A DNA stretch of 64,000 nucleotides from positions 248,001 through 312,000 of the forward strand of contig JALUXC010000002.1 in the NCBI GenBank assembly GCA_027019165.1, in the 5' to 3' direction. Positions 7,864 through 16,928 of the stretch are shown one piece after another. A program made the position numbers and the translations under genes. The stretch comes from Pseudophaeobacter sp. GTDB taxonomy: Bacteria; Pseudomonadota; Alphaproteobacteria; Rhodobacterales; Rhodobacteraceae. The notes beneath the pieces are model-generated. The model ran no database searches. It was not told where the DNA came from and saw only the letters and a program-made list of their open reading frames with translations. Position 1 is the first letter of the stretch; each line of letters starts with the position of its first letter.

Positions 7864-10155
7864 ATGACCCGTATCCCTTCCAAGGCCGAAATCCTCGACT
7901 GGATTTCCGCCCACCCGACCCAGACATCGAAACGCGACATCGCCAAGGCCTTTGGTATCAAGGGGGCCGAGCGGATCGACCTCAAGCGCGTGCTGAAAGA
8001 GCTGGAGGCCGAGGGGCACCTGCAAAAGCGCAAGAAGACCTACAGTGACCCGGACCAGTTGCCGCCCGTCACCATCCTGACGGTGAAACGCCCGGATCGT
8101 GACGGCGATCTTTATGGCCGCCCGCTGGAATGGCATGGCGAAGGAGTCGAGCCGGTCGTGCTTCTGATGCTGCGCGCCTCGGACCCTGCCTTGGGAGAGG
8201 GGGATAGGATCCTTGCGCGCCTGACAGCGGTGAAGGGAGAGGATCACAACTATGAGGCCCGGCTGATCCGGCGCATCGGCACCAACCCGAAACGCGTCCT
8301 TGGCGTCTTTCGCACCGGGGCCGAGGGCGGCCGTATCGTACCCATCGACAAGAGCGCCTCGACCGAGTGGATGGTGCCGACGGATGCCACCAATGGTGCC
8401 AAGGACGGTGAGCTGGTTGAGGCAGAACAGGCCGGACCAAAGGCGCGCATGGGCCTGCCCCGCGCCCGCATCGTAGAACGCCTCGGCGATCCATCCGCGC
8501 CCAAGGCCGTGTCGCTGATTGCCATCCACCAGCATGGCATTCCCGATCAATTCCCCGATCAGGTCATGGCAGAGGCGGATGCCGCCAAGCCCATCGGCCT
8601 CAAGGGACGCGAGGACCTGCGCGATCTGCCGCTGATCACCATCGACCCCGTTGATGCGCGTGACCGGGACGATGCCTGCTATGCCGAGGAAGACGTCGAT
8701 CCAAACAACCCCGGCGGCCACGTAATCTGGGTCGCCATCGCCGATGTCGCCGCCTATGTGCGCCCCGGCTCGGCACTGGACCGCGAAGCGCGCAAGCGTG
8801 GCAACTCCAGCTATTTCCCCGACCGGGTGGTGCCGATGCTGCCGGACCGGCTGTCGGGTGATCTCTGCTCTTTGCATGAGAATGTGCCACGCGCCTCGGT
8901 GGTGGTGCGGATGCAGATCGATGCGGAGGGCAACAAGATCTCCCATCGTTTCATGCGAGCCTTGATCCATTCCAGCGCGGCGCTCAGCTATCAGGAGGTT
9001 CAGGACGCCATGGACGGGCGCCCCAGCGACAAGACCGCGCCCCTCTTGGAGGATGTGATCAAGCCGCTCTATGCCGCCTATCGTGCCCTGACCAAGGCCC
9101 GCGCCGCGCGGCAACCGCTTGATCTGGATCTGCCTGAGCGACGAATCGTGCTGGACGAAGACGGCCATGTGGCCTCGGTCAACTTCCGCGACCGGCTGGA
9201 GGCGCACCGGCTTATCGAGGAATTCATGGTGCTGGCCAATGTCGCCGCTGCCGAAACCTTGATCCAGAAACGCACACCGCTGGTCTTCCGCGTGCACGAG
9301 GAACCAGCGCCGGACAAGCTGGATGCCTTACGCGATACGGCGCAGGCGGCAGGGCTGACTCTGGCCAAGGGGCAGGTTCTGCAAACGCGCCACCTCAATG
9401 CGCTGTTGAACGCTGCAGCAGGGACGGATGATGCCGAGCTGATAAATATCTCTACCCTGCGATCCATGCAGCAGGCCTATTACAACCCGGAGAACTTTGG
9501 GCATTTTGGGTTGGCCTTGCGCAACTATGCGCATTTCACCTCTCCGATACGCCGCTATGCTGATCTGATCGTGCATCGTGCGCTGATCACTGCCCATGGC
9601 TGGGGGCCGGACAAAGGCAAGGATGGTCTCAGCCCCGACGAAATCGAACGGCTGGACGACACCACCACCCATATCTCGGAAACCGAGCGCCGCTCGATGA
9701 TTGCTGAACGGGACACCACCGACCGCTATCTCGCCGCCTATCTGTCAGAGCGGGTCGGCAATGAATTCACCGGGCGGATCAGCGGCATGGCCCGCTTTGG
9801 CGCCTTTGTGAAGCTGGATGAGACCGGCGCCGACGGGCTGGTGCCGGTGCGCACTATCGGGCGCGAGTTCTTCCATTTCGACGCCGAAGCCGGCACCCTG
9901 ATGGGCGCCGATACCGGCTTTACCCTGGCCATCGGGCAGCGCGTCACCGTGCGCTTGACCCAGGCCGCACCGGTCACGGGCGGGCTTGAACTGGAGCTCT
10001 TGTCGGTCGAGGATGAAACAATCCCGACAGGCGGTGGCGGACGCGGACGCGGACGGCGCAGCCCGGCTGGGCGCACGGTCAAACGCAAGGCGGCCAAATC
10101 CCGCCATAAAGCGGCCAAGACCAAGCGCAAGGTCGAGCGCAAACGGCGCAAGTAA
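7864..10155 (+). CDS. rnr: Ribonuclease R (3'-5' exoribonuclease)
   Basis: 763 aa, close to the usual length. Order: N-terminal winged helix (residues about 1-65), cold-shock OB folds (about 70-220), the RNB catalytic domain (ITIDPVDARDRDDACYAEED, with the metal-binding aspartates), a C-terminal S1 domain (GRISGMARFGAFVKLDETGADGL), and a basic tail rich in KRK. Degrades structured RNA processively in the cytosol. It starts 50 bp after the DUF2064 gene and is followed by a hairpin with a T-run at 10184-10213. The ribosome-binding site is weak, but family length supports this ATG. Confidence 0.96.
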   Translation: MTRIPSKAEILDWISAHPTQTSKRDIAKAFGIKGAERIDLKRVLKELEAEGHLQKRKKTYSDPDQLPPVTILTVKRPDRDGDLYGRPLEWHGEGVEPVVLLMLRASDPALGEGDRILARLTAVKGEDHNYEARLIRRIGTNPKRVLGVFRTGAEGGRIVPIDKSASTEWMVPTDATNGAKDGELVEAEQAGPKARMGLPRARIVERLGDPSAPKAVSLIAIHQHGIPDQFPDQVMAEADAAKPIGLKGREDLRDLPLITIDPVDARDRDDACYAEEDVDPNNPGGHVIWVAIADVAAYVRPGSALDREARKRGNSSYFPDRVVPMLPDRLSGDLCSLHENVPRASVVVRMQIDAEGNKISHRFMRALIHSSAALSYQEVQDAMDGRPSDKTAPLLEDVIKPLYAAYRALTKARAARQPLDLDLPERRIVLDEDGHVASVNFRDRLEAHRLIEEFMVLANVAAAETLIQKRTPLVFRVHEEPAPDKLDALRDTAQAAGLTLAKGQVLQTRHLNALLNAAAGTDDAELINISTLRSMQQAYYNPENFGHFGLALRNYAHFTSPIRRYADLIVHRALITAHGWGPDKGKDGLSPDEIERLDDTTTHISETERRSMIAERDTTDRYLAAYLSERVGNEFTGRISGMARFGAFVKLDETGADGLVPVRTIGREFFHFDAEAGTLMGADTGFTLAIGQRVTVRLTQAAPVTGGLELELLSVEDETIPTGGGGRGRGRRSPAGRTVKRKAAKSRHKAAKTKRKVERKRRK

Positions 10156-10183
10156 TCCAGCATAACGGTCACGTAAATTCTGG

Positions 10184-10213
10184 CGGAGCTTTGCCAACCA
10201 TAGCTCCGTTTTT
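10184..10213 (+). terminator. Rho-independent terminator after rnr
   Basis: Stem CGGAGCT (10184-10190) pairs with AGCTCCG (10202-10208) across an 11-base loop and is followed by TTTTT. It separates rnr from the lytic transglycosylase gene. Confidence 0.7.
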
Positions 10214-10289
10214 GGGACAGAGGCCTTTTGCGATGGCACACCAAGGGCTACATTCTTTGCGAGCAGACAAAACATAAGGTAACCGTCAC

Positions 10290-11624
10290 ATGCGGATCTG
10301 GATGACGGCGGCAGCTTTTGCCGCAACCGGAACACTCGCTGGGGCCACTGCGCCCGATATTTCCCTGCGCCCCGCAGGCAGGCCCCTAGCGCAGGCGCAG
10401 AACGGCGTTCAACTGGCAGCGGCCACATCACTGCGCCCTCTGGCCCGCCCAGACGATGCCGCGCCCTTGATCGAAGCGCCAGAACAGGCGCAACCTGTCG
10501 CCTCCAACAGCGCCTTCCAAGCCTGGATCAACGGGTTCCGCAAACGCGCGCTTGCGCAGGGCATAACTACGGCCACTTTCAACCGGGCCTTTCGCGGTGT
10601 GGAATACGACAATGAGGTCATCCGCCGGGATCGCAACCAGTCTGAATTCACCAAGACTCTGCAAGATTACCTTGGCAGCGCGGTTTCGGACACCCGCGTC
10701 AAGAATGGCAAGAAGGCCCTGCGGGAACAGCGCCGCCGCCTGAAGCAGATCGAAGCCACCTATGGCGTCGACAAGGAGGTCGTGGTCGCCGTCTGGGGCA
10801 TGGAAAGCAACTACGGCAACAACCGCGGCACGATGGATGTGATCCAGTCACTTGCGACGCTGGCATATGATGGACGGCGCGGAAAATTCTTTGAGAAGCA
10901 ACTGATTGCCGCGCTGAAGATCCTGCAAGCGGGCGATGTGCCGCCGCGCAAGATGACTGGTAGCTGGGCCGGGGCCATGGGGCATACGCAGTTCATTCCG
11001 ACCTCCTACCTCGCCTATGCGGTTGATTTCACCGGCGATGGCAAACGGGACATCTGGTCGGACAACCCGGCTGATGCGCTTGCCTCAACCGCGGCCTACC
11101 TGAGACGGTTCGGCTGGGTCAAAGGGCAGCCCTGGGGGGTTGAGGTCAAGCTGCCACGCGGCTTCAACTATGGGTTGGTTGGACGGTCGATCAAGAAATC
11201 CCCGGCGGAATGGGCCAAGCTGGGCGTCACCGGCGTCGATGGCCGGGCAGTGCCAAACTATGGCTCCGGCGCGCTGTTGCTGCCTGTTGGCGGCAATGGT
11301 CCGGCCTTTATGGTGTTCAAGAACTTCTCGGTGATCGAACGCTACAATGCTGCCGATGCCTATGTGATCGGCGTCGGCCACCTGTCGGATCGCATCAAGG
11401 GCGGCGGCGAATTCCAGGCCAAATGGCCGGGCGGAGACCGCTCTCTGACCTTCCGGGAGCGCAAGGAGTTGCAACGCAGGCTTACCCGTGCGGGCTATGA
11501 TACCGGAGGGGTGGACGGCAAGATCGGTCCAAAGACGCTGGGCGCGATCCGCGCCTTTCAGAGTTCAAAAGGGTTGGTACCCGATGGCTTTGCCTCTTTC
11601 AATCTATTGAAGCACCTGCGCTAG
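10290..11624 (+). CDS. Lytic murein transglycosylase (MltB/SLT_2 family) with peptidoglycan-binding domain
   Basis: 444 aa. N-terminal signal-like hydrophobic region (residues 4-20), a Pro/Ala-rich linker to about 70, an SLT_2 catalytic domain about 75-370 and a PG_binding_1 domain about 385-444 (LTRAGYDTGGVDGKIGPKTL). The catalytic Glu is E172 in VVAVWGMESNYG. GSWAGAMGHTQFIPTSY is the second hallmark. Cleaves glycan strands in the periplasm with formation of 1,6-anhydro-muramic ends. It ends just before a strong terminator. It might support cell-wall turnover or flagellar rod passage, but it is about 14 kb from the flagellar genes, so general turnover is more likely. Confidence 0.93.
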   Translation: MRIWMTAAAFAATGTLAGATAPDISLRPAGRPLAQAQNGVQLAAATSLRPLARPDDAAPLIEAPEQAQPVASNSAFQAWINGFRKRALAQGITTATFNRAFRGVEYDNEVIRRDRNQSEFTKTLQDYLGSAVSDTRVKNGKKALREQRRRLKQIEATYGVDKEVVVAVWGMESNYGNNRGTMDVIQSLATLAYDGRRGKFFEKQLIAALKILQAGDVPPRKMTGSWAGAMGHTQFIPTSYLAYAVDFTGDGKRDIWSDNPADALASTAAYLRRFGWVKGQPWGVEVKLPRGFNYGLVGRSIKKSPAEWAKLGVTGVDGRAVPNYGSGALLLPVGGNGPAFMVFKNFSVIERYNAADAYVIGVGHLSDRIKGGGEFQAKWPGGDRSLTFRERKELQRRLTRAGYDTGGVDGKIGPKTLGAIRAFQSSKGLVPDGFASFNLLKHLR

Positions 11625-11640
11625 GAGCGCAGCCGAATTG

Positions 11641-11672
11641 AAAAGGCCCCGGCGCTAAGCCCGGGGCCTTTT
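11641..11672. terminator. Bidirectional terminator
   Basis: AAAAGGCCCCGG (11641-11652) pairs perfectly with CCGGGGCCTTTT (11661-11672). A's on one side and T's on the other let it work for both the + strand transglycosylase and the - strand polyamine operon that ends at 11699. Confidence 0.88.
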
Positions 11673-11698
11673 CTGTTTCATGGCACGTGCTTGGGGGA

Positions 11699-12874
11699 TC
11701 AGCCAGGGCTCATGCCACGCAACCGCTCAGAGCGGCGACGCAGCAGCTCCAGAACCGTCAGCAGGCAGATCGAGATCGCAACCAAGATCGTGGCCACGGC
11801 CAGGATGGTGGGCGAGATCTGCTCGCGCAGGCCGGTGAACATCTGCCAGGGCAGCGTCTTTTGTCCCGCTGAACCAACGAAAAGCACCACGACGACCTCG
11901 TCGAACGATGTGATGAAGGCAAATAGCCCACCGGAGATCACTCCAGGTAGGATCAGCGGCATCTGCACCCGAAAGAAAGTCGTGATTGGATCTGCGCCCA
12001 TATTGGCCGCCGCCCGTGTGAGTGAGCGATCAAAGCCCACCAGCGTCGCCGTCACGGTGATGATCACGAAAGGAATGCCAAGGGCCGCGTGCGCCAGAAC
12101 GACGCCAAAATAGGTGCCCTGCATGCCGATCCGGCTGTAGAAGAAATACATGCCCGCCGCCGAGATGATCAGCGGAACGATCATGGGCGAAATCAGGATC
12201 GCCATGATGGCGCGTCGGAAGGGGACATGCGGCTGACTGAGGCCGATGGCGGCAAGGGTGCCAAAGCTCACCGACAGAAGGGTCGCCATGGGCGCGATCT
12301 TGATCGAGTTCCACAGCGCCTGCTGCCAGTCATCGTTGGTGAAGAAATCCTGATAGTGTTTGAGCGAATAGCCCGCCGGATCGAACCGCAGCATTTCCGG
12401 GGTGAATGTGAAGAAGTCTTCGGCATTGAAGCTAAGAGGCATCACCACCAGGATCGGCGTGATCAGGAAGACAAAGATCACCCCGCAGATCACCCGGAAG
12501 GTGTAGTGCCACAGGACCTGACCAGGCGTGAGGTAAGGCGCGAGGTGCTGCCGGTAGCGCGAGGTGGCCAGCCAGAAGATAAACCAGCCTGCGAACCAGC
12601 CGAACAGGCCGCCAAGCACGGCTTCAGGCAGTCCGCCCAAAATGTAGCCAAGCACGACGAACAATGCAAAGGTCGCCCAGCGCAGCGGCTTTTCCTTGTC
12701 GGTCATGCCCGCAAAGACAAAACCAAGGGCGCCCAGCAGGGCTGCGCCGATCAGGATGCCGATCAGCCCGGTCGCCTGTGCAGTGCCGACAAAGAGGCCA
12801 AAGAAGGCCCCGGCGCCCGCCGCAACGGCAGCGGTGAAACCGGGAGTTTGAGGTGTAACAGGTGTCAGTGCCAT
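11699..12874 (-). CDS. Polyamine-type ABC transporter permease (PotC-like) with long N-terminal extension
   Basis: 391 aa, against about 265 for typical PotC. The conserved permease core is the last 250 residues, with about six membrane segments and the ATPase-docking EAA-like loop near GFDRSLTRAAANMGADP. Residues 1-125 add about four hydrophobic segments (GFTAAVAAGAGAFFGLFV; IGILIGAALLGALGFVFAGM; ATFALFVVLGYILGG; AVLGGLFGWFAGWFIFWLA) that ordinary PotC lacks. Last gene of a four-gene operon (ATPase, binding protein, permease, permease). It starts 5 bp after the PotB-like gene, so translation is probably coupled. The role is uptake of putrescine, spermidine or a related amine; the exact substrate is not readable. 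Confidence 0.92.
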   Translation of the reverse strand: MALTPVTPQTPGFTAAVAAGAGAFFGLFVGTAQATGLIGILIGAALLGALGFVFAGMTDKEKPLRWATFALFVVLGYILGGLPEAVLGGLFGWFAGWFIFWLATSRYRQHLAPYLTPGQVLWHYTFRVICGVIFVFLITPILVVMPLSFNAEDFFTFTPEMLRFDPAGYSLKHYQDFFTNDDWQQALWNSIKIAPMATLLSVSFGTLAAIGLSQPHVPFRRAIMAILISPMIVPLIISAAGMYFFYSRIGMQGTYFGVVLAHAALGIPFVIITVTATLVGFDRSLTRAAANMGADPITTFFRVQMPLILPGVISGGLFAFITSFDEVVVVLFVGSAGQKTLPWQMFTGLREQISPTILAVATILVAISICLLTVLELLRRRSERLRGMSPG

Positions 12875-12879
12875 GTGTC

Positions 12880-14151
12880 TTATCCCAGCTTCACGTTGTC
12901 GATGCCGACGATCTTGTCATAGGCCCAGTAGAGCAGCAGAACGACCACCAGAAGGATCGCGCCCAGCGCCGCAGCCAGACCCCAGTTGAGCGAGGACGAG
13001 ATGTGATAGGCGATCCGGTTGGAGATGAAGACACCCTTGGTGCCGCCGACGATCTCGGGCGTGATGTAATAGCCAATGGCGAGGATAAAGACGAGGATCG
13101 ACCCCGCGCCGATACCCGGCACCGACTGCGGGAAATAGACCCGCCAGAAAGCGGTCCAGTTGGTCGCACCAAGGGATTTCGCCGCCCGGAGGTAAGAAGG
13201 GTTGATCGTCTGCATCACCGAATACATCGGCAGGATCATGAAGGGCAGCAGGATATGGGTCATCGCAACGATGGTGCCGAACTGGTTGTTGATCATCACC
13301 AGGCGTGCGTCGTCCGCCACCAGCCCGAGCCAGACCAGAACGTCATTGATCACCCCCTGCTGTTGCAACATCACCTTCCAAGCCGAGGTCCGCACCAAGA
13401 GTGACGTCCAGAACGGCAGAAGAACAAGGATCATCAGAAGGTTGGCGGATCGGGCTGGCAGGTTCGCCAGGATCCAGGCAATCGGATAAGCCAGAACAAT
13501 ACAGGAAGCCGTGATCACCAAAGACATGAACATCGTGCGCTGGAACAGCGTGATATAGATCTGCTGGTTTTCGGGGCGCGCTTCGGCGCCATCCGCGCCT
13601 TTCTGCATGTCGATGGAGTTCAGGAAGTAGCCGTTGGTGTATTTTGGGCTATAGGTCTGGATGGTGCGCCAGACCTCGGGATCGGCCCAATCCTTGTCGA
13701 TATCGATGAACTTTTCTTTGAAGGGTGCGTCCTCGGCCAGATCCCAGCGCTTCACCTTGCGACCGGACTTGCGGAACAGCGAGGAAATCCCCGTCATCTC
13801 ATAGTTCAGGCGCGTGCCGAGACGGGTATGCGTCTTGGCCTCGACCGCCACGATCAGATCAGCCGCAAGGGCTGCGTAGACGTCCTCTCCGGGGGCTTCG
13901 CCGCTGTTTGCATCCCACTCCTGCAGGGCCACAACCGTCTTGGGCAGCGTGTCCGAAACGATCCGGTTCTCGACCGAGCGGAACAGCATATCCGCAATCG
14001 GGAGAATGAAGGTCAGAAGGATGAACAGCAAAAGGGGCGCAATCAGCATCAGCGCACGCAGCTTTTGCATTCTCAGGGCGCGGGCCAGGCTGCGCTTCAA
14101 TGGCGTGCCGTCAGCCGCCAGAACCGGACCGGATTGGGTGGTGTCGCTCAT
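12880..14151 (-). CDS. Polyamine-type ABC transporter permease (PotB-like) with large periplasmic insert
   Basis: 423 aa. Start at MSDTTQSGPVLAADG (AGGGATAGAT just upstream); the longer frame to 14265 is not supported. After a cytoplasmic N-terminus and TM1 (ALMLIAPLLLFILLTFILPI) comes a hydrophilic insert of roughly 140 residues before TM2 (MFMSLVITASCIVLAYPIAWIL). Classic PotB (about 285 aa) has only a short loop there. The docking loop is PSYLRAAKSLGATNWTAFWRV. Longer PotB forms with such a loop occur in alphaproteobacterial transporters, so this is a subfamily trait and not damage. Partner of the PotC-like gene downstream. Confidence 0.93.
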   Translation of the reverse strand: MSDTTQSGPVLAADGTPLKRSLARALRMQKLRALMLIAPLLLFILLTFILPIADMLFRSVENRIVSDTLPKTVVALQEWDANSGEAPGEDVYAALAADLIVAVEAKTHTRLGTRLNYEMTGISSLFRKSGRKVKRWDLAEDAPFKEKFIDIDKDWADPEVWRTIQTYSPKYTNGYFLNSIDMQKGADGAEARPENQQIYITLFQRTMFMSLVITASCIVLAYPIAWILANLPARSANLLMILVLLPFWTSLLVRTSAWKVMLQQQGVINDVLVWLGLVADDARLVMINNQFGTIVAMTHILLPFMILPMYSVMQTINPSYLRAAKSLGATNWTAFWRVYFPQSVPGIGAGSILVFILAIGYYITPEIVGGTKGVFISNRIAYHISSSLNWGLAAALGAILLVVVLLLYWAYDKIVGIDNVKLG

Positions 14152-14236
14152 ATCTATCCCTGTGTTTGCCCGCTGTTTAGGCCGCGGGTTTTGCTCTTCC
14201 AGCCGTTCGAATGCGGCTTGATGTGAAGAGTGAAGG

Positions 14237-14263
14237 GCCAGAGAGCGACGGGCGCTCTCTGGC
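14237..14263 (-). other. Intercistronic stem-loop downstream of the binding-protein gene
   Basis: An 11-bp perfect stem, GCCAGAGAGCG (read on -) with its complement, and a 5-base loop. It lies between the stop of the solute-binding gene (14281) and the PotB-like gene. No T-run follows, so I read it as a processing or stability element that raises binding-protein mRNA over permease mRNA. It could also attenuate transcription. A similar stem sits in the same place in the second transporter operon. Confidence 0.6.
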
Positions 14264-14280
14264 AAGAGTCTCAGGTCGGC

Positions 14281-15381
14281 TTACTTGGCCAGCCAAGCCT
14301 GGAATTTCGCGTCGATGTCGTCGCGGTAGTCAGCCCAGAACTCGTAGTTGTAAAGGAAGGTGTTCTTGGCGTTGTTCGGGTCGGTCGGCATATGCGGCGC
14401 CATGTCGATACCCAGTTCGGCGTGCTGACCAACCAGCGGAGCCGAGGAGGCACGTGCGGGGCCGTAAGAGATGAACTTGGCCTGATCTGCCAGACGCTGG
14501 GTGTCGGTTGCGAACATGATGTAGTCCAGCGCACGCGCCTGACGCTCGGGCGACAGACCTGCCGGAATGATCCAGCCGTCAAGGTCGAACACCTGCGCGT
14601 CCCAGAGCATGCCAACCGGCTGCTTTTGCTCTTCGATCACCGAGAACAGACGACCGTTGTAAGTGGAGCCCATCACGACTTCGCCATCAGCCAGCAGCTG
14701 CGGAGTGTCGGCACCAGCGGACCACCAGATCACGCTGTCCTTGATGGTGTCGAGCTTGGCCAGCGCCTGCTCTTGACCTTCTTCGGTTTCCAGAACGTCA
14801 TAGACGTCTTCCTTGGCGACACCGTCGCACAGAAGAGCCCACTCCATGTTGTTGATTGGACGCTTTTCCAGCGCGCGCTTGCCCGGGTAGGTTTCGAGAT
14901 CAAAGACGTCGCAGATGTCATCCGGGGGTGTATCGCCAACCATATCGGTGCGGTAGCCGAAGGTGGTGGAGTAAACGATCTGCGGGATGAAGCAGTCAGA
15001 AACCAGCAGTTCGCCAAAGTCTTCGGACGCCGGAGTGCCATCGGGCGCGGGCGCCAGTTGAGTGTCCGCGTCGATTTCCAAGGCCAGACCTTCGTCGCAC
15101 AGGCGCATCGCGTCAGCGGCAACCACATCGACCACGTCCCAGGTCACATTGCCCGCTTCGTTCATCGCGCGCAGTTTGGCCACGGCTTCGGCGGAGGATT
15201 CATCGTTGATGATCTTGACGCCGGTCTTTTCGGAATAGGGCTCGTGATAGGCCTTGAGCTGGGAGTTCGAGTAGGCCCCGCCCCAGGATACGATGGTCAT
15301 CTCATCGGCCATTTCGGCAAAGGCCATCGGTGCGCAAAGCGCGGTGGAGGCTGCAAGCGCAGTCAGTTTGGTGAGTTTCAT
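14281..15381 (-). CDS. Periplasmic polyamine-binding protein (PotD/PotF family)
   Basis: 366 aa. The ATG at 15381 has GGAGAGAG upstream at good spacing; the alternative GTG two codons upstream is less well placed. Signal peptide about 1-22 (MKLTKLTALAASTALCAPMAFA). The mature protein opens with a typical extracellular solute-binding start (MTIVSWGGAYSNSQLKAYHEPY) and contains DGWIIPAGLSPERQARALDYI near the C-terminus, as in SBP_bac_8 polyamine binders. Delivers substrate to the two permeases downstream. Ligand unproven. Confidence 0.93.
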   Translation of the reverse strand: MKLTKLTALAASTALCAPMAFAEMADEMTIVSWGGAYSNSQLKAYHEPYSEKTGVKIINDESSAEAVAKLRAMNEAGNVTWDVVDVVAADAMRLCDEGLALEIDADTQLAPAPDGTPASEDFGELLVSDCFIPQIVYSTTFGYRTDMVGDTPPDDICDVFDLETYPGKRALEKRPINNMEWALLCDGVAKEDVYDVLETEEGQEQALAKLDTIKDSVIWWSAGADTPQLLADGEVVMGSTYNGRLFSVIEEQKQPVGMLWDAQVFDLDGWIIPAGLSPERQARALDYIMFATDTQRLADQAKFISYGPARASSAPLVGQHAELGIDMAPHMPTDPNNAKNTFLYNYEFWADYRDDIDAKFQAWLAK

Positions 15382-15466
15382 AGACACTCTCTCCTTGTTG
15401 ATCTTGAATTTACGTCATGCCCCCCGGTCACTGGTCCGCCGGGGGTTGGTTGGCTGCGCGCTGGCG

Positions 15467-16567
15467 TCAGGCGTCCAGCGCGCGGCAATCTTCGGGAAGC
15501 CAGCCGATTTCAATCTGCTGGCCTGGCTTCAGGCGCACCTGGTCGGGAGCGTTCCGGGTCTTGATGATGAACTCATCATTCCCGGCCACCCGCAGGCGTG
15601 TGCGGAAGATGTCACCCATATAGATGAACTCCAGCACTTCTGCTTTCAGCGTGTGCGCTCCTTCCTGGAGGCGTTCCTTGTTGTATTCGACCCGCTCGGG
15701 GCGGATGGAAACACGTGTACGCTCCCCCGGCTGGGAAACATTGACCGGCTTGCAGTCGATCAGCTCGCCGTCATCCAGCTGCACAAGTGCAAGGCCGTCT
15801 TTGATCTCTTTCACTGTGCCTTCAAGGGTGTTGTTTTCACCGATGAACTGGGCCACGAAGCTGTTTTCCGGCTCTTCATACAAAAGGTCCGGCGGTGCCA
15901 GCTGCTGAATGCGACCGTCGTTGAAGACGGCGACGCGATCCGACATGGTCAGCGCCTCGGTCTGGTCGTGGGTCACATAGACCACGGTGATCCCGAGCCG
16001 ATGGGCCAGATCGGTGATCTCGAACTGCATCTTTTCACGCAGCTGCTTGTCGAGCGCGCCCAGAGGTTCATCCATCAACACCAACTCAGGCTCGAACACG
16101 AGCGCACGGGCCAGAGCAACCCGCTGCTGCTGCCCGCCCGAAAGCTGGGAGGGACGACGACCGCCAAAGGCACCCATCTCGACCATATCCAGCGCGCGTT
16201 TGACTTTTTCCTCGCGCTCGGACTTGCCCATCTTGCGGACCTCCAGCGGGAAGCTGAGGTTCTCGGCAATGGTCATATGTGGAAACAGGGCGTAGTTCTG
16301 GAACACCATGCCGATGCCGCGTTTATGCGGCGGGATGTTGTTGATTGAGACGCCACCAAGCCGGATATCACCGTGGGTGGCCGTCTCAAAGCCCGCGAGC
16401 ATCATAAGGCAGGTGGTTTTGCCAGAACCGGACGGCCCCAACATTGTCAAAAACTCACCTTTGGGCATGACCAGGTTCAGATCTTTGACGACGAGCGTTT
16501 CGCCATCATAACTCTTTTGTACACGTTCGAATTCAACGAACGCATCACTGTTTGACGCATCAGCCAA
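15467..16567 (-). CDS. Polyamine-type ABC transporter ATP-binding protein (PotA-like)
   Basis: 366 aa. Walker A GPSGSGKTT at about residue 43, Q-loop VFQNYALFPHMT, signature LSGGQQQRVALARAL, Walker B LVLMDEP, H-loop VVYVTHDQTEA. The C-terminal TOBE domain spans about 275-366. First gene of the - strand operon, with 361 bp of non-coding DNA upstream. An imperfect GC hairpin (15421-15445) lies in the 85-bp gap to the binding-protein gene. Confidence 0.95.
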   Translation of the reverse strand: MADASNSDAFVEFERVQKSYDGETLVVKDLNLVMPKGEFLTMLGPSGSGKTTCLMMLAGFETATHGDIRLGGVSINNIPPHKRGIGMVFQNYALFPHMTIAENLSFPLEVRKMGKSEREEKVKRALDMVEMGAFGGRRPSQLSGGQQQRVALARALVFEPELVLMDEPLGALDKQLREKMQFEITDLAHRLGITVVYVTHDQTEALTMSDRVAVFNDGRIQQLAPPDLLYEEPENSFVAQFIGENNTLEGTVKEIKDGLALVQLDDGELIDCKPVNVSQPGERTRVSIRPERVEYNKERLQEGAHTLKAEVLEFIYMGDIFRTRLRVAGNDEFIIKTRNAPDQVRLKPGQQIEIGWLPEDCRALDA

Positions 16568-16928
16568 AACAGGCTCCCCGTGTTAGTCTTTCTGTCGCCG
16601 GATATGATTTCCGTGCTTTCATGAGAAAATCAAAGCACAGATGCACCGACGGGTGCAACCGCTCCCTGATCGATTCGCGAATTGCAGGCGATTGGACTGA
16701 ATTGCGGCTCCAATTCAGGAGAAAGAGCGCTATTTTTTAGTCAATCTGGCCAATTCGCCCGTCGCCGCCCCGATCACAAGTACACCCAAGCGCTTTGAAT
16801 GGTTCGGTGGCAACCGGGGATTCGACCCCCTATTGCCAAACAAAATGGCGAGCCCGACCAAACAGACCCGCCACTATGGTTCTCACAGTAATGACGACAC
16901 CACGCCACGGTGCCGCTCTATTCTGGCC
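16568..16928. other. Upstream region of the first polyamine operon
   Basis: 361 bp without a credible gene. It contains the inverted repeat at 16697-16718 and an imperfect hairpin at 16808-16838 (TGGCAA...TTGCCA enclosing GGGG...CCCC). The hairpin loop, GGGGATTCGACCCC, resembles a tRNA T-arm, but no acceptor, D or anticodon arm fits around it, so I do not call a tRNA. The promoter of the - strand operon should lie between 16567 and about 16720. Confidence 0.55.
16697..16718. promoter_or_regulatory. Inverted repeat, candidate operator of first polyamine operon
   Basis: CTGAATTG (16697-16704), six-base spacer, CAATTCAG (16711-16718): a perfect 8+8 dyad, 130 bp upstream of the ATP-binding gene. 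More AATTG/CAATT half-copies lie at about 16679 and 16753. It could bind a repressor or form a leader hairpin. No regulator is assigned. Confidence 0.4.

Noticed and set aside
7681-9297. 538-codon - strand ORF opposite rnr
   Set aside because: The + strand RNase R has all catalytic motifs; the antisense ORF shows no domain.
14230-15564. 444-codon + strand ORF opposite the first binding-protein gene
   Set aside because: Antisense shadow of a well supported gene with a signal peptide and RBS.
16808-16838. tRNA-like T-arm sequence GGGGATTCGACCCC
   Set aside because: No anticodon, D or acceptor arms of suitable spacing surround it; treated as an imperfect hairpin.
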